Shown here in pieces: positions 25,134-33,012 of a stretch of 64,000 bases of DNA (its first letter is position 1; each line of letters starts with the position of its first letter). The DNA comes from Streptomyces sp. CB02959 (GTDB taxonomy: Bacteria > Actinomycetota > Actinomycetes > Streptomycetales > Streptomycetaceae). A program made the translations under genes and the position numbers. Below the pieces are notes generated by a model, which saw nothing but the letters and a program-made list of their open reading frames with translations, had not been told where the DNA came from and made no database searches. The DNA is taken from positions 185,699-249,698 of the forward strand of contig NZ_NNBP01000013.1 in the NCBI RefSeq assembly GCF_002803155.1. The letters are read 5' to 3'.

Positions 25134-26206
25134 GAGTTCCTCCGGTGCGTGGGACGGGTGGTGGAGATGGTGCTGTGGGGTTCCGGGGGGAGGTCGCGGG
25201 GCCGGACCGCCGGCCAGGTCAGGGCGGCGGAGGCCCAGGTCAGTCCGCCGCCGAACGCGGTCAGCAGGGTGGGGGTCCCGGGGCGGATGCGACGGTGGGC
25301 GGCGGCGTCGGCGAGGGCCAGTGGGATGGACGCGGCGGCGGTGTTGCCGACGTCGCGGAGGTTGCCGAAGCAGCGGCGGGGCGGGATGCCGACCCGGTCG
25401 GCGACCGAGTCCAGGATCCGCTGGTTGGCCTGGTGGCCGATGAACGCCCCGACCGCGGCGGGCGGCCAGCCGGACTTCGCCAGGACGGCGCGCGAGGACA
25501 CGGTCATCCGGCGCACCGCCTGCCCGTACACCTCGCGGCCGCGCATCCGGAAGTAGTGGTCGTCGCGGCACAGCCGGCGCCCCGGGTCGGGCTGTCGGGC
25601 ACCGCCCGCGGCGATCGCGATGAGGTCGCTGCCGGCGCCGTCGGAGCCCCAGTCGGTGCCGGCGATCGCGCCGGGCTCGGTCCGGTCCCCGGCGCGCAGC
25701 AGTACCGCTCCGGCGCCGTCGCCGAAGATCACCGCGGTGTCCCGGTCCAGCGGGTCGATGATGCGGGAGTAGGTCTCGGCGCCGATCACCAGGGGTCGGG
25801 TGCAGACGCCGGTGCGGATCAGCGCGGTGGCGACGGTGAGGCCGTAGAGGAAACCGGAGCACACCGCCGCCAGGTCGAAGGCGGGCACGGTGCCCAGGCC
25901 CAGGCGGTGGGCGACCTCCGGCGCGGTCGCCGGGCAGCGCCGGTCGGGGGTGGTGGTGGCGACCAGCACCAGGTCCGCCGGGGCCTGCGCGGAGTCCTGC
26001 GCGGCCCGGCCGGCGGCCACCGCGAGGTCGCCGGTGCTGGTGTCGTCCTCGGCGGCCCGGCGCCGGGCGATACCGGTGCGGGAGCGGATCCACTCGTCGC
26101 TGGTGTCCAGGACGCCGCGGCGCCGGACGTCTTCGTTGGTCAGCACCCGCGGGGGCAGGCAACTGCCGATGCCGTCGATCACGGCGGTCGGGCTCACCGT
26201 TGTCAT
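25106..26206 (-). CDS. beta-ketoacyl-ACP synthase III (FabH-type), copy A
   Basis: A 366-aa KASIII with Cys116 (LAAVCSGFLYGL), His258 (FIGHQANQRILDSV) and Asn288 (VGNTAAASIPLALAD), the complete initiation triad and the ACP-contacting IPLAL. The N-terminal part (SDEWIRSRTGIARR) is canonical. It should start chains by condensing an acyl-CoA with malonyl-ACP. The ~20-residue C-terminal extension past the fold overlaps the ACP start codon. The PHQAN-like motif and GNT make it closer to housekeeping FabH than copy B. Confidence 0.92.
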   Translation of the reverse strand: MTTVSPTAVIDGIGSCLPPRVLTNEDVRRRGVLDTSDEWIRSRTGIARRRAAEDDTSTGDLAVAAGRAAQDSAQAPADLVLVATTTPDRRCPATAPEVAHRLGLGTVPAFDLAAVCSGFLYGLTVATALIRTGVCTRPLVIGAETYSRIIDPLDRDTAVIFGDGAGAVLLRAGDRTEPGAIAGTDWGSDGAGSDLIAIAAGGARQPDPGRRLCRDDHYFRMRGREVYGQAVRRMTVSSRAVLAKSGWPPAAVGAFIGHQANQRILDSVADRVGIPPRRCFGNLRDVGNTAAASIPLALADAAAHRRIRPGTPTLLTAFGGGLTWASAALTWPAVRPRDLPPEPHSTISTTRPTHRRNSWTLSTTTS

Positions 26207-26233
26207 GGTGGTATCCCTCGATTCGCGGGGCGG

Positions 26234-27076
26234 TCAGGCGGTGAACGGGGACGGCGGTTTGGGGATACCGGCCAGTCCGCCGTCGGGCACGGAGACCCCG
26301 CCGTCGAGCACCAGCGCCTGCCCGGTCAGGTACGACGCGGCGGGGGAGGCGAGGAACAGCGCGGCGCGGGCGATCTCGTCCGGTTCCGCCCAGCGGCCCA
26401 ACGGGACGTGCGCCATCAGCCACTCCGACAGCGGCGCCAGGGAGTACGCGAAGGCCGTCATGTCGGTGCGGGTCCAGCCCGGGCACAGCGCGTTGACCCG
26501 GATGCCGTCGCGCGCCCAGCCCACCGCCAGACTGCGGGCGAGCGCGATCTGCGCCGCCTTGGAGGCGCCGTACGCCTCCATCCGGGGGGTGCCGGCGACC
26601 CCGGCCAGCGAGGACATCAGCACCACACTGCCCAGGGACGAGCCGGTGAGGTGGCGGTGGGCGCGCCGGCACAGTGCCGCGGTCGCGTTGAGGTTGACCG
26701 ACACCACATGGTCCCAGTCGGCCTGTGCGGAGTCCTGGAGGGGCACCAGGGTGGGGGTGCCGTCGTCCTGGGCGGGCAGCACGCCCGCGTTGTGGACGAT
26801 GACGTCGAGCCCGCCGAGCGGGGCCGCCGCCTCGTCCACCACCGCCTCCGCGGCGCCCGGTTCGGCGAGGTCGCCGGGGACCAGGACCGCGGTGCGGCCC
26901 TCCTCCTCCACCAGCGCGGCGGTCTCCTTGAGCGCGCCCGAACTCCGGGCGGACAGCGCCAGATCGGCGCCGGCCCGGGCGAGGGCCACCGCGGTGGCCT
27001 TGCCGATGCCGCGGGAGGCGCCGGTGACCAGGGCTCGGGCGCCGTCGAGCCGGAACGGGTCGTGCGAGGTCGTCAT
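26234..27076 (-). CDS. SDR-family ketoreductase-like enzyme (FabG-type)
   Basis: A 280-aa short-chain dehydrogenase: cofactor loop TGASRGIG (18-25), NAG at 96-98, Ser155/156 in LMSSLAG, Tyr169-x3-Lys173 in YGASK, and the FabG-like C-terminus LASPAASYLTGQALVLDGGVSVPDGG. Longer than FabG by ~30 residues, with an insertion LLPAQDDGTPTLVPLQDS-like loop after NAG. Likely reduces the beta-keto intermediate on the ACP. Its start overlaps the KASIII-B stop (ATGA), indicating coupling. Confidence 0.9.
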   Translation of the reverse strand: MTTSHDPFRLDGARALVTGASRGIGKATAVALARAGADLALSARSSGALKETAALVEEEGRTAVLVPGDLAEPGAAEAVVDEAAAPLGGLDVIVHNAGVLPAQDDGTPTLVPLQDSAQADWDHVVSVNLNATAALCRRAHRHLTGSSLGSVVLMSSLAGVAGTPRMEAYGASKAAQIALARSLAVGWARDGIRVNALCPGWTRTDMTAFAYSLAPLSEWLMAHVPLGRWAEPDEIARAALFLASPAASYLTGQALVLDGGVSVPDGGLAGIPKPPSPFTA

Positions 27077-28182
27077 GAGGAACTCCTTTGCAACGGGGGA
27101 GCGGAGGCGGGGGAAGCGGCGAGGGAGGCGCCGGCGTGCGGTACCCGGGTGGGTGCGATGCGGATGGTGGGCGCCCCGGTCCAGGTCAGCAGGGCGCTGC
27201 CCCAGGTCACACCCGCGCCGAAGACGGCCAGCAGGATCCGGCCGCCGCGCGGCAGCAGCCCGCGGGCGGCGGCACCGGCCAGTGCGTACGGGGCGCTCGC
27301 GGCGCCGATGTTGCCGACCTCGTCGCCGACGATGACCAGCCGCCCGGGCGGGATGCCGATCCGTTCGCCGAGGCTGCGCAGCAGGACCGGGTTGGGCTGG
27401 TGGGTGATGAACGCGTCGATGTCCTGGAGCCGCAGGTCGTTGGCGGCCAGGCTCTCCCGGACCAGCCGGGGGAAGATCTCGACGATGAAGTCCCGGACCG
27501 CACGGCCGTCCATGTGGATGTGGTGCCGGTGGTCGCCGAGCGTGGCGGGGCTGGCCGGGACGCGGCTGCCGCCGGCCGGGATCAGGACGTGGTGCGCGCC
27601 GGTGCCGTCCGAGCCGAGGCGGAAGTCGGTGAATCCGGCGCCGTCCGGGACGGGGCCCAGCACCGCGGCCGCCGCCCCGTCGGCGAAGAGCACCGCGGTG
27701 CCCCGGTCGGTCGGATCGAGGAACTTGGAGTACGCCTCGACGCCGACCACCGCCGCGTACCGCGCGCCGCCGTGCCCGCGCAGCCAGTCGTGCGCCACCC
27801 GGGCCGCGAACAGCCAGCCGGCGCAGGCCGCGCTGACGTCTAGCGCCACCGCGTGCCGGGCGCCGGTCAGCGCCTGGACGCGGCAGGCCGTGGAGGGGCC
27901 CAGCTCGTCGGGGGTGGAGGTGGCGGCGATCAGCACGTCGAGCTGGTCGATGTCGATACCGGCGGCGGCGACCGCGGCCCGGACCGCGGCCGCCGCCAGA
28001 TCGGACGCGGCCTGGTCGGGATCGGCGACATGCCGGGTGTGCACGCCGGTGCGCTGGGCGATCCACTCCGGGGTGACGCCGGCCGCGGCCGCGACGTCCT
28101 GGTTGGTGCGGGTGCCGGACGGGAGGTAGGTGCCCATGCCCAGCACGCCGATGCGCGACACGGGGGAGGAGTACGGGTTCAT
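27073..28182 (-). CDS. beta-ketoacyl-ACP synthase III-like enzyme, copy B
   Basis: A 369-aa KASIII-like protein with Cys120 (SAACAGWLFAA), His261 (FITHQPNPVLL) and Asn291 (VGNIGAASAPYAL). The triad is present but the surrounding motifs differ from FabH (THQPN for PHQAN, GNIGAAS for GNTSAAS), typical of diverged KASIII enzymes in secondary metabolism that use unusual starters or catalyse acyl transfer. The two KASIII copies in one operon flank the SDR gene. About 40 residues at the C-terminus are a low-complexity tail overlapping the SDR start. Confidence 0.9.
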   Translation of the reverse strand: MNPYSSPVSRIGVLGMGTYLPSGTRTNQDVAAAAGVTPEWIAQRTGVHTRHVADPDQAASDLAAAAVRAAVAAAGIDIDQLDVLIAATSTPDELGPSTACRVQALTGARHAVALDVSAACAGWLFAARVAHDWLRGHGGARYAAVVGVEAYSKFLDPTDRGTAVLFADGAAAAVLGPVPDGAGFTDFRLGSDGTGAHHVLIPAGGSRVPASPATLGDHRHHIHMDGRAVRDFIVEIFPRLVRESLAANDLRLQDIDAFITHQPNPVLLRSLGERIGIPPGRLVIVGDEVGNIGAASAPYALAGAAARGLLPRGGRILLAVFGAGVTWGSALLTWTGAPTIRIAPTRVPHAGASLAASPASAPPLQRSSS

Positions 28183-28195
28183 GACGCCTTTCCGA

Positions 28196-30040
28196 TCACC
28201 GGTCGAGGAAGTCGTACAGGGCGGCGGCGTAGTCGTCGGCCCCCAAGGGCGCCGGCACCGCGCCCGACGGCGCGCCCATCGCCTCGCACAGCAGCGGCAG
28301 ATGGGGCAGCAGGCGGTCGCACAGGTCGTCGATCACCGCGGGCAGCGCGCGGACGGCGGCGGGCGCGAGGGTGCCCGCGGCCAGCAGCCGACCGGCCGTC
28401 CTTCGCGCCTCGACGGCTCCGTACAGGGCCGCCAACGGGCGGAGTGCGGAACGGAGTTCGGGATCGTGCACGGCCTCGACGGCGGCGGCCGTGGCATCCG
28501 CGACGAGCCGGGCGCCGTACGCCTCGCCGAGTCCGTGCGCGGTGTCCAGCAGCGGATTCCACAGCTCCAGCCCCGTCCGCCCGGCCTGGACGCCCCGCCG
28601 GACCGAGCGCTGCAACTCGACCCGCAGGCAGCCCCCCTGGGCCCGGGCGACCGCCGGCCACCACCCCGGCTGATCCGCGGGCACGTCGACCGGGGGCACG
28701 GTGCCGCCCGCCCCGCCACCCCTCTCCTGGGCGAGGGCCCGCCCGGCGTCCAACAGGATCAACTGGCTGTCGCCGCCCGCGGTGTCGAAGGCGTGCGCGA
28801 AACCGTGGTAGCCGTCGAGCAGGTTGGGGTGCAGGAACCCGGCCAGCCCGCAGCGGTGCTGGCACTCGGCGGCCACCCGCGCGGCGCCGCGCACCGTGAC
28901 GGCCTTGAGCACCGCCAGCGGCCGGTCGACGGCCGTCCACGGGGAGAAGGTCATCCCGTCCGTGCGGCGCGCCGGGGCGCCGCGCGCCGCGGCGGTGCGC
29001 GACCGGGCCCAGATCTCCCGCGCGGTCCGCCCGGCGCAGGTCAGGGCGAACGACTCGGCCAGCGCACCGAGCAGCGCGTGCTGCTGATTGCGGAGCTCCA
29101 GCACGCGTGCGCCGGGGGCCAGCCGACCGTGCGCCCGGCGGTGCGCGGAGAAGCGCAGGGACGTCACCGCGGACTGGCGGGCCATCGCGGCGACCGCCGA
29201 GGGCAGGGTGGCCCACAGGATCCGTCCGACGGACAGGGTCCGTTGGAGCCGGGCGTCCGGGCCGCCGAGCGGATCGTGGAAGGCGCCGTCCGCGTCGATG
29301 CGCGCCCGATCGCGCAGCCACTGGACGTACGGCACCCGAACGCCGTCGAACCGCACCAGCGAGTAGTCCAGCGGCAGCGACGGCACGCCGATGCTGCGCG
29401 AGACCGATACGCCCGGCAGCGGGCCGACGGCGTCGGTGAGCTCCACCACGAACGAGAACACCCCGCGTGCGGTCCCGTCGACCACGAGGCGGGCGCACAC
29501 CACGGCGCTCTGCGGCCCCCCGGAACCACCGACGCCGGAGAACTTCGCCGCGCCCACCACCGGCGTGTCGAGCACGAACTCCCGGGTGTCCGGGTCGAAC
29601 CGGGCGGTGGTCCGGATACCCAGATGGCTGCTGGCGTCGCCGACCTCGGTCACCAGGAAGACGCCCTTGGCGCGACCGCTGGTCAGGGCCTGCCACGGGC
29701 CGCCGATCACCGCCGGGTCGTCGGCCAGCGTGACGACGGAACCCAGGCAGAGCGCGTAGTGGTTGAGGACGGCCATGTACAGCGGCGGGTCGGCGAGCGC
29801 CACACACTCGCCGACCACCGCGAGCTGCTCCGGGTCGCGGAACAGCTCGCCCACCGTCGGCAGGTTGTCCACGATCAGCCGCAGCCGCCGGTGCACCCGG
29901 CGGGCGGGGCCCTCGGAGGCGTGCGCGGACTGCTCACGGTCGGCCGCCAGGGCGGTCAGCAGGCGGCTGCGCAGGGAGTAGGGGCGGGACCCGTTGACGA
30001 TCTCGCCGAGTTCACCGAGGGGTTGCGTGTACGTGGTCAT
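28196..30040 (-). CDS. acyl-CoA oxidase/dehydrogenase-like flavoprotein
   Basis: A 614-aa protein of acyl-CoA-oxidase length and plan. N-terminal helices; a middle beta domain with VFLVTEVGDASSHLGIRTTARFDPDTREFVLDTP and AAKFSGVGG (FAD/substrate site); then helices with SVGRILWATLPSAVAAMARQSAVTSLRFSAHRR and a late CGLAGFLHPNLLDGYHGFAHAFDTAGGDSQLILLDAG. The catalytic Glu position is not obvious by eye. It could introduce a double bond into an acyl-thioester, replacing a dehydratase/reductase step in the pathway. Its start overlaps the acyltransferase end by 29 bp. Confidence 0.82.
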   Translation of the reverse strand: MTTYTQPLGELGEIVNGSRPYSLRSRLLTALAADREQSAHASEGPARRVHRRLRLIVDNLPTVGELFRDPEQLAVVGECVALADPPLYMAVLNHYALCLGSVVTLADDPAVIGGPWQALTSGRAKGVFLVTEVGDASSHLGIRTTARFDPDTREFVLDTPVVGAAKFSGVGGSGGPQSAVVCARLVVDGTARGVFSFVVELTDAVGPLPGVSVSRSIGVPSLPLDYSLVRFDGVRVPYVQWLRDRARIDADGAFHDPLGGPDARLQRTLSVGRILWATLPSAVAAMARQSAVTSLRFSAHRRAHGRLAPGARVLELRNQQHALLGALAESFALTCAGRTAREIWARSRTAAARGAPARRTDGMTFSPWTAVDRPLAVLKAVTVRGAARVAAECQHRCGLAGFLHPNLLDGYHGFAHAFDTAGGDSQLILLDAGRALAQERGGGAGGTVPPVDVPADQPGWWPAVARAQGGCLRVELQRSVRRGVQAGRTGLELWNPLLDTAHGLGEAYGARLVADATAAAVEAVHDPELRSALRPLAALYGAVEARRTAGRLLAAGTLAPAAVRALPAVIDDLCDRLLPHLPLLCEAMGAPSGAVPAPLGADDYAAALYDFLDR

Positions 30041-31091
30041 CGTGATGGCTCCAGAAAGCGGCGGAGAGTCCGGCGTTCGGCCGGTCGGCGGCCGGGGCAC
30101 CGGGCCGCGGCCAGGGGAAGGTGGGATCGGCGAGCGGCGCGCGGGCGCCGGCCGTGTCGGGCGGCAGGGTCTGCCGGATGCTGCGGGTCAGTGCCCGGCC
30201 GGTGCCCGCTTCGAAGAACAGGGTGCGGCTGCCGGCGGTCATCCCGCGGAGCACCGGCGGCAGGCGGACCGGGCGCACCAGGCAGTCGGCCAGGCCGCGG
30301 TGGACGTCGTCCCGGGGACCGTAGGGGCCGCCGCGGACGGCGGAGTGCACGGGGATCCGGGCCGGGCGGGGGCGGAGGTCACCGATCGCGGCGGCGAAGG
30401 CGTCCGCCGGTCCGGTGAGGGACGGGTGGTGGGAGGAGAACGGCAGCCGGAGGCGGGAGGCCGGGACGCCCTGCCGCGCGGCCACCCCCTCCAGGGTTCG
30501 CAGGGCGGGCAGCGGGCCGCTGACGACGGACTCGTCGGGAGCGTTGACGCAGGCCAGGGCGAGGGTGGGGGAGCCCGCGCCGCGCAACAGGGCCGCCGTG
30601 CGGTCCTCTCCGGCGCCGATGAGCGTCAAACCACCTGCACAGCAGGCAAGTTGGCGGGCCAGGAGGCAGGCGATCCGGGCGCCCTCGGGGACCTCGAACA
30701 CACCTGCCGCGGTGAGGGCGGCGATCTCCCCGAAGCTCACCCCGAGCACCTGGTCGGGCGGCAGTCCCGCGGCGCACAGGGCACGGTGCACCGCCACCGA
30801 CGAGCAGAACAGAGCGAGTTGCAAGGTGCCCACGCTGCCGGCGGAGAGCTCACGGCCGCTCGGCGGCGTATCGCTCAGCAATGCCTTCGCCAGCGGTACG
30901 ATCCCGAATTCATCACCGACTTCTTCGGCTTCCTCGAATACTTCACGGACCGCTTTTCGTACGGTTGTGTGAGTGCGTAGTGCGCGGCTGAGCGGACTTA
31001 CCGAGAAGTCGCCCTGCCCGGGAAAAACATGGACGATGCGGAGCGGCGTCGAGTGGCGATTCCCGTTTCCGGGCGCGGCAGCATCACGCAT
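30012..31091 (-). CDS. malonyl-CoA:ACP transacylase-like acyltransferase
   Basis: A 359-aa discrete acyltransferase: VFPGQGDFS near residue 25, nucleophile elbow GVSFGEIAAL (Ser119; the usual GHSxGE His is Val), Arg146 in LLARQLA, NAPDESVVSGP and the catalytic-His region FSSHHPSL (221-222). It should load the extender (probably malonyl) onto the ACP. It is the first biosynthetic gene of the operon, 126 bp downstream of the XRE-TPR regulator. The HxS to VxS change raises the possibility of altered specificity. Start MRDAAAPG follows a GAGG. Confidence 0.88.
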   Translation of the reverse strand: MRDAAAPGNGNRHSTPLRIVHVFPGQGDFSVSPLSRALRTHTTVRKAVREVFEEAEEVGDEFGIVPLAKALLSDTPPSGRELSAGSVGTLQLALFCSSVAVHRALCAAGLPPDQVLGVSFGEIAALTAAGVFEVPEGARIACLLARQLACCAGGLTLIGAGEDRTAALLRGAGSPTLALACVNAPDESVVSGPLPALRTLEGVAARQGVPASRLRLPFSSHHPSLTGPADAFAAAIGDLRPRPARIPVHSAVRGGPYGPRDDVHRGLADCLVRPVRLPPVLRGMTAGSRTLFFEAGTGRALTRSIRQTLPPDTAGARAPLADPTFPWPRPGAPAADRPNAGLSAAFWSHHDDHVHATPR

Positions 31092-31217
31092 TTCCTCACC
31101 CCATTTCCGGTGGATTCCGGTCGGTGTTGTGCCATTCAACATCCGCCGCCCGGTCCGTGGTCTTCGTTTCACGTCCGAGACTGTTGAAAGGGGTGAACGC
31201 GCAGGCGACGCGGCGTC

Positions 31218-32582
31218 TCAGGAGTGCTGAGACGGTGACGTCACGGCGAACGCACGGTGCAACACCGCGTTCGCCACCGGGAGTTTCCGGAAGGGCGTCA
31301 GCAACTGCCGCAACCGGCCCGTGGCGAGATCCGCCGTCCCGGACCGCAGCTGGACGTAGTGGTCGAGAAAGGAATTCCAGGAGGCACAGGCCTCTTCCAC
31401 ATGGCCGAGGCCCATGAGGATTTCCGCGTGCTGGGCATGGCTCAGCGCCATGCCCCGGTGGTCCCCGGCGGACCGGTGGGCCAGCGAGTTGGCCAGGGCG
31501 GTGCGTGCGGCCGGCAGGTCCCCCGTATATCTGAGGACGTCCGCGCTCTGGAATTCCAGGGAGCCGGCAGAGTAGGAGGTGAAAGGTTCCGCCGTGCCCG
31601 CGCGCTCGCCCGTCGTCAAGGCGCGTTCGGCCCGGTCCAGGGATTCCCGTGCCACCCGGTGGAGCCCGCACGCCGCCTGCGCCACGGCGAGTTGGGACAG
31701 CAGGAACGCCCGGGCCGGGCCCTCGGACGCCCGGGTCGCGGCGGCGGCCTCGGCGGCGTGCAGGGCGATGCGCCGGTGGCCCAGCGCGAGCGCCTGGGCG
31801 CTCAGCCCGCGCAGGACGACGGCGCGCGCCGTGGCGTCCCCGGACTCCTCGGCGAGCCGCAGCGCGGTGGTGAAGTGCCGCTGCGCGAGCCCGTGCACGG
31901 AAGCGTCCTGGTACATCCGGGCGAGCAGGAACGACAGCCGGGACGCCTCCACCAGCAGGTCGCGGCGCGGCTGGTGGCCCTCCCGCTCGCGCAGCAGCGG
32001 AGCGATGTCGTCCGCGAGGTAGACGGCCAGCGCCGAGCGCGCCCGGCGCCCACCGTGCGCGTCGAAGGAGGCGGAGTAGAAGCGCACCGCGAGCCGGACG
32101 ACGCCGAGGTCGTCCCCGGCGTCCCGCTCCCCGCGCGGCACCGCGGGCACCCGCGCCCGGTCCGCGGACCCGGCCGCCGCCCTCGCCAACTCCGCTTCCC
32201 GGTACGGCACCATGCGGGCGGCGGCCCGGCGCGCGGGATCGTTCTCCATGCTGCACAGCTCGGTGAGCGCGGAGCCGACCGGAAGGTCGGAGAGGGGGAG
32301 CCGCCCGCCCGCCGGAGTGGACGGCTCCCCTGCGAGCCCCGTCGCGGCGGGGGAGACCGAGCGGCCCAGCCGCCGGGACAGCGCCTCGGCGATCAGCTCC
32401 GGTACCGGTGGCGCCGGGCGGGTCCCGCTGAGCCAGTGCGCCACGGCCGTGCGGTCGTAGTTCAGGTCGAGGTCTATCTCCGCGGCGAGGGCATTGACCG
32501 TGCGCGCCAACGCCGCCTGTGTCCAGCGGGCCTCTGCCAGCAGGGCCCGCAAATTCTCGTTACGGCGGCGGGACGGCGGCAC
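31218..32582 (-). CDS. XRE-type HTH plus TPR-like regulator, cluster-linked (copy 1)
   Basis: A 454-aa protein. The N-terminus carries an XRE-like helix-turn-helix (LRALLAEARWTQAALARTVNALA, YDRTAVAHWLSGTRPAPPVPELIAEALSRRLGR); the rest is alpha-helical TPR-like repeats (TALRLAEESGDATARAVVLRGLSAQALALGHRRIALHAAEAA). Such NsdA-type proteins are Streptomyces regulators of development and antibiotic production. It is paralogous to the divergent gene at 33013 and lies directly upstream of the acyltransferase on the same strand, so probably a cluster regulator. GTG start. Confidence 0.85.
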   Translation of the reverse strand: MPPSRRRNENLRALLAEARWTQAALARTVNALAAEIDLDLNYDRTAVAHWLSGTRPAPPVPELIAEALSRRLGRSVSPAATGLAGEPSTPAGGRLPLSDLPVGSALTELCSMENDPARRAAARMVPYREAELARAAAGSADRARVPAVPRGERDAGDDLGVVRLAVRFYSASFDAHGGRRARSALAVYLADDIAPLLREREGHQPRRDLLVEASRLSFLLARMYQDASVHGLAQRHFTTALRLAEESGDATARAVVLRGLSAQALALGHRRIALHAAEAAAATRASEGPARAFLLSQLAVAQAACGLHRVARESLDRAERALTTGERAGTAEPFTSYSAGSLEFQSADVLRYTGDLPAARTALANSLAHRSAGDHRGMALSHAQHAEILMGLGHVEEACASWNSFLDHYVQLRSGTADLATGRLRQLLTPFRKLPVANAVLHRAFAVTSPSQHS

Positions 32583-33012
32583 CTACGGCTCCCGGCACGG
32601 TAGTTCGGGCGGTCTTCCGACTAATCCGCCCGCGTCATTCCGCGTCAATTCCACGGTCATGTCGTGGACGCCCGGAGGAGGGGAACCCGAGAAACAGATG
32701 GTGCGAAAGGAGTTCATGGGGTGTGATGTCCGTACCTGGTTTTGCCGTTGTGCCTGATCGATTTCCGAACAACCGCTGCCGGAGTCCTTGAGAGTGTCCC
32801 CGGAATCCCTCCGGGGCAGTCTTACGGTGGCCGGAAAGGCGCCTTGCGGACCGCTGAGCCGTAGCCAACAGCGGTCCATCAACGGAACCATGAATCCAGC
32901 CGAGGCGGAACGCCGGACCGCGGCGGGAAGCGTGAACGTGTTGAAAGACACCCCCGTGACACCGCGCAACTCCCAGCCGGACGGCCTGACCAGTGAGCGA
33001 GGCAGACTGACC
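32583..33012. promoter_or_regulatory. 430-bp divergent control region between the paired regulators
   Basis: No supported gene lies here. It separates two divergent paralogous regulators and must hold promoters for both arms. In-frame ATG/GTG codons upstream of 33013 (for example 32788, 32890) leave the exact start of the rightward regulator uncertain. I could not pick out a convincing repeat or operator by eye. Confidence 0.5.

Noticed and set aside
25145..28129. 994-codon plus-strand open frame opposite the KASIII/SDR/ACP genes
   Set aside because: Antisense shadow of intact condensing-enzyme genes; composition rich in Gly/Arg/Ala and no motifs.
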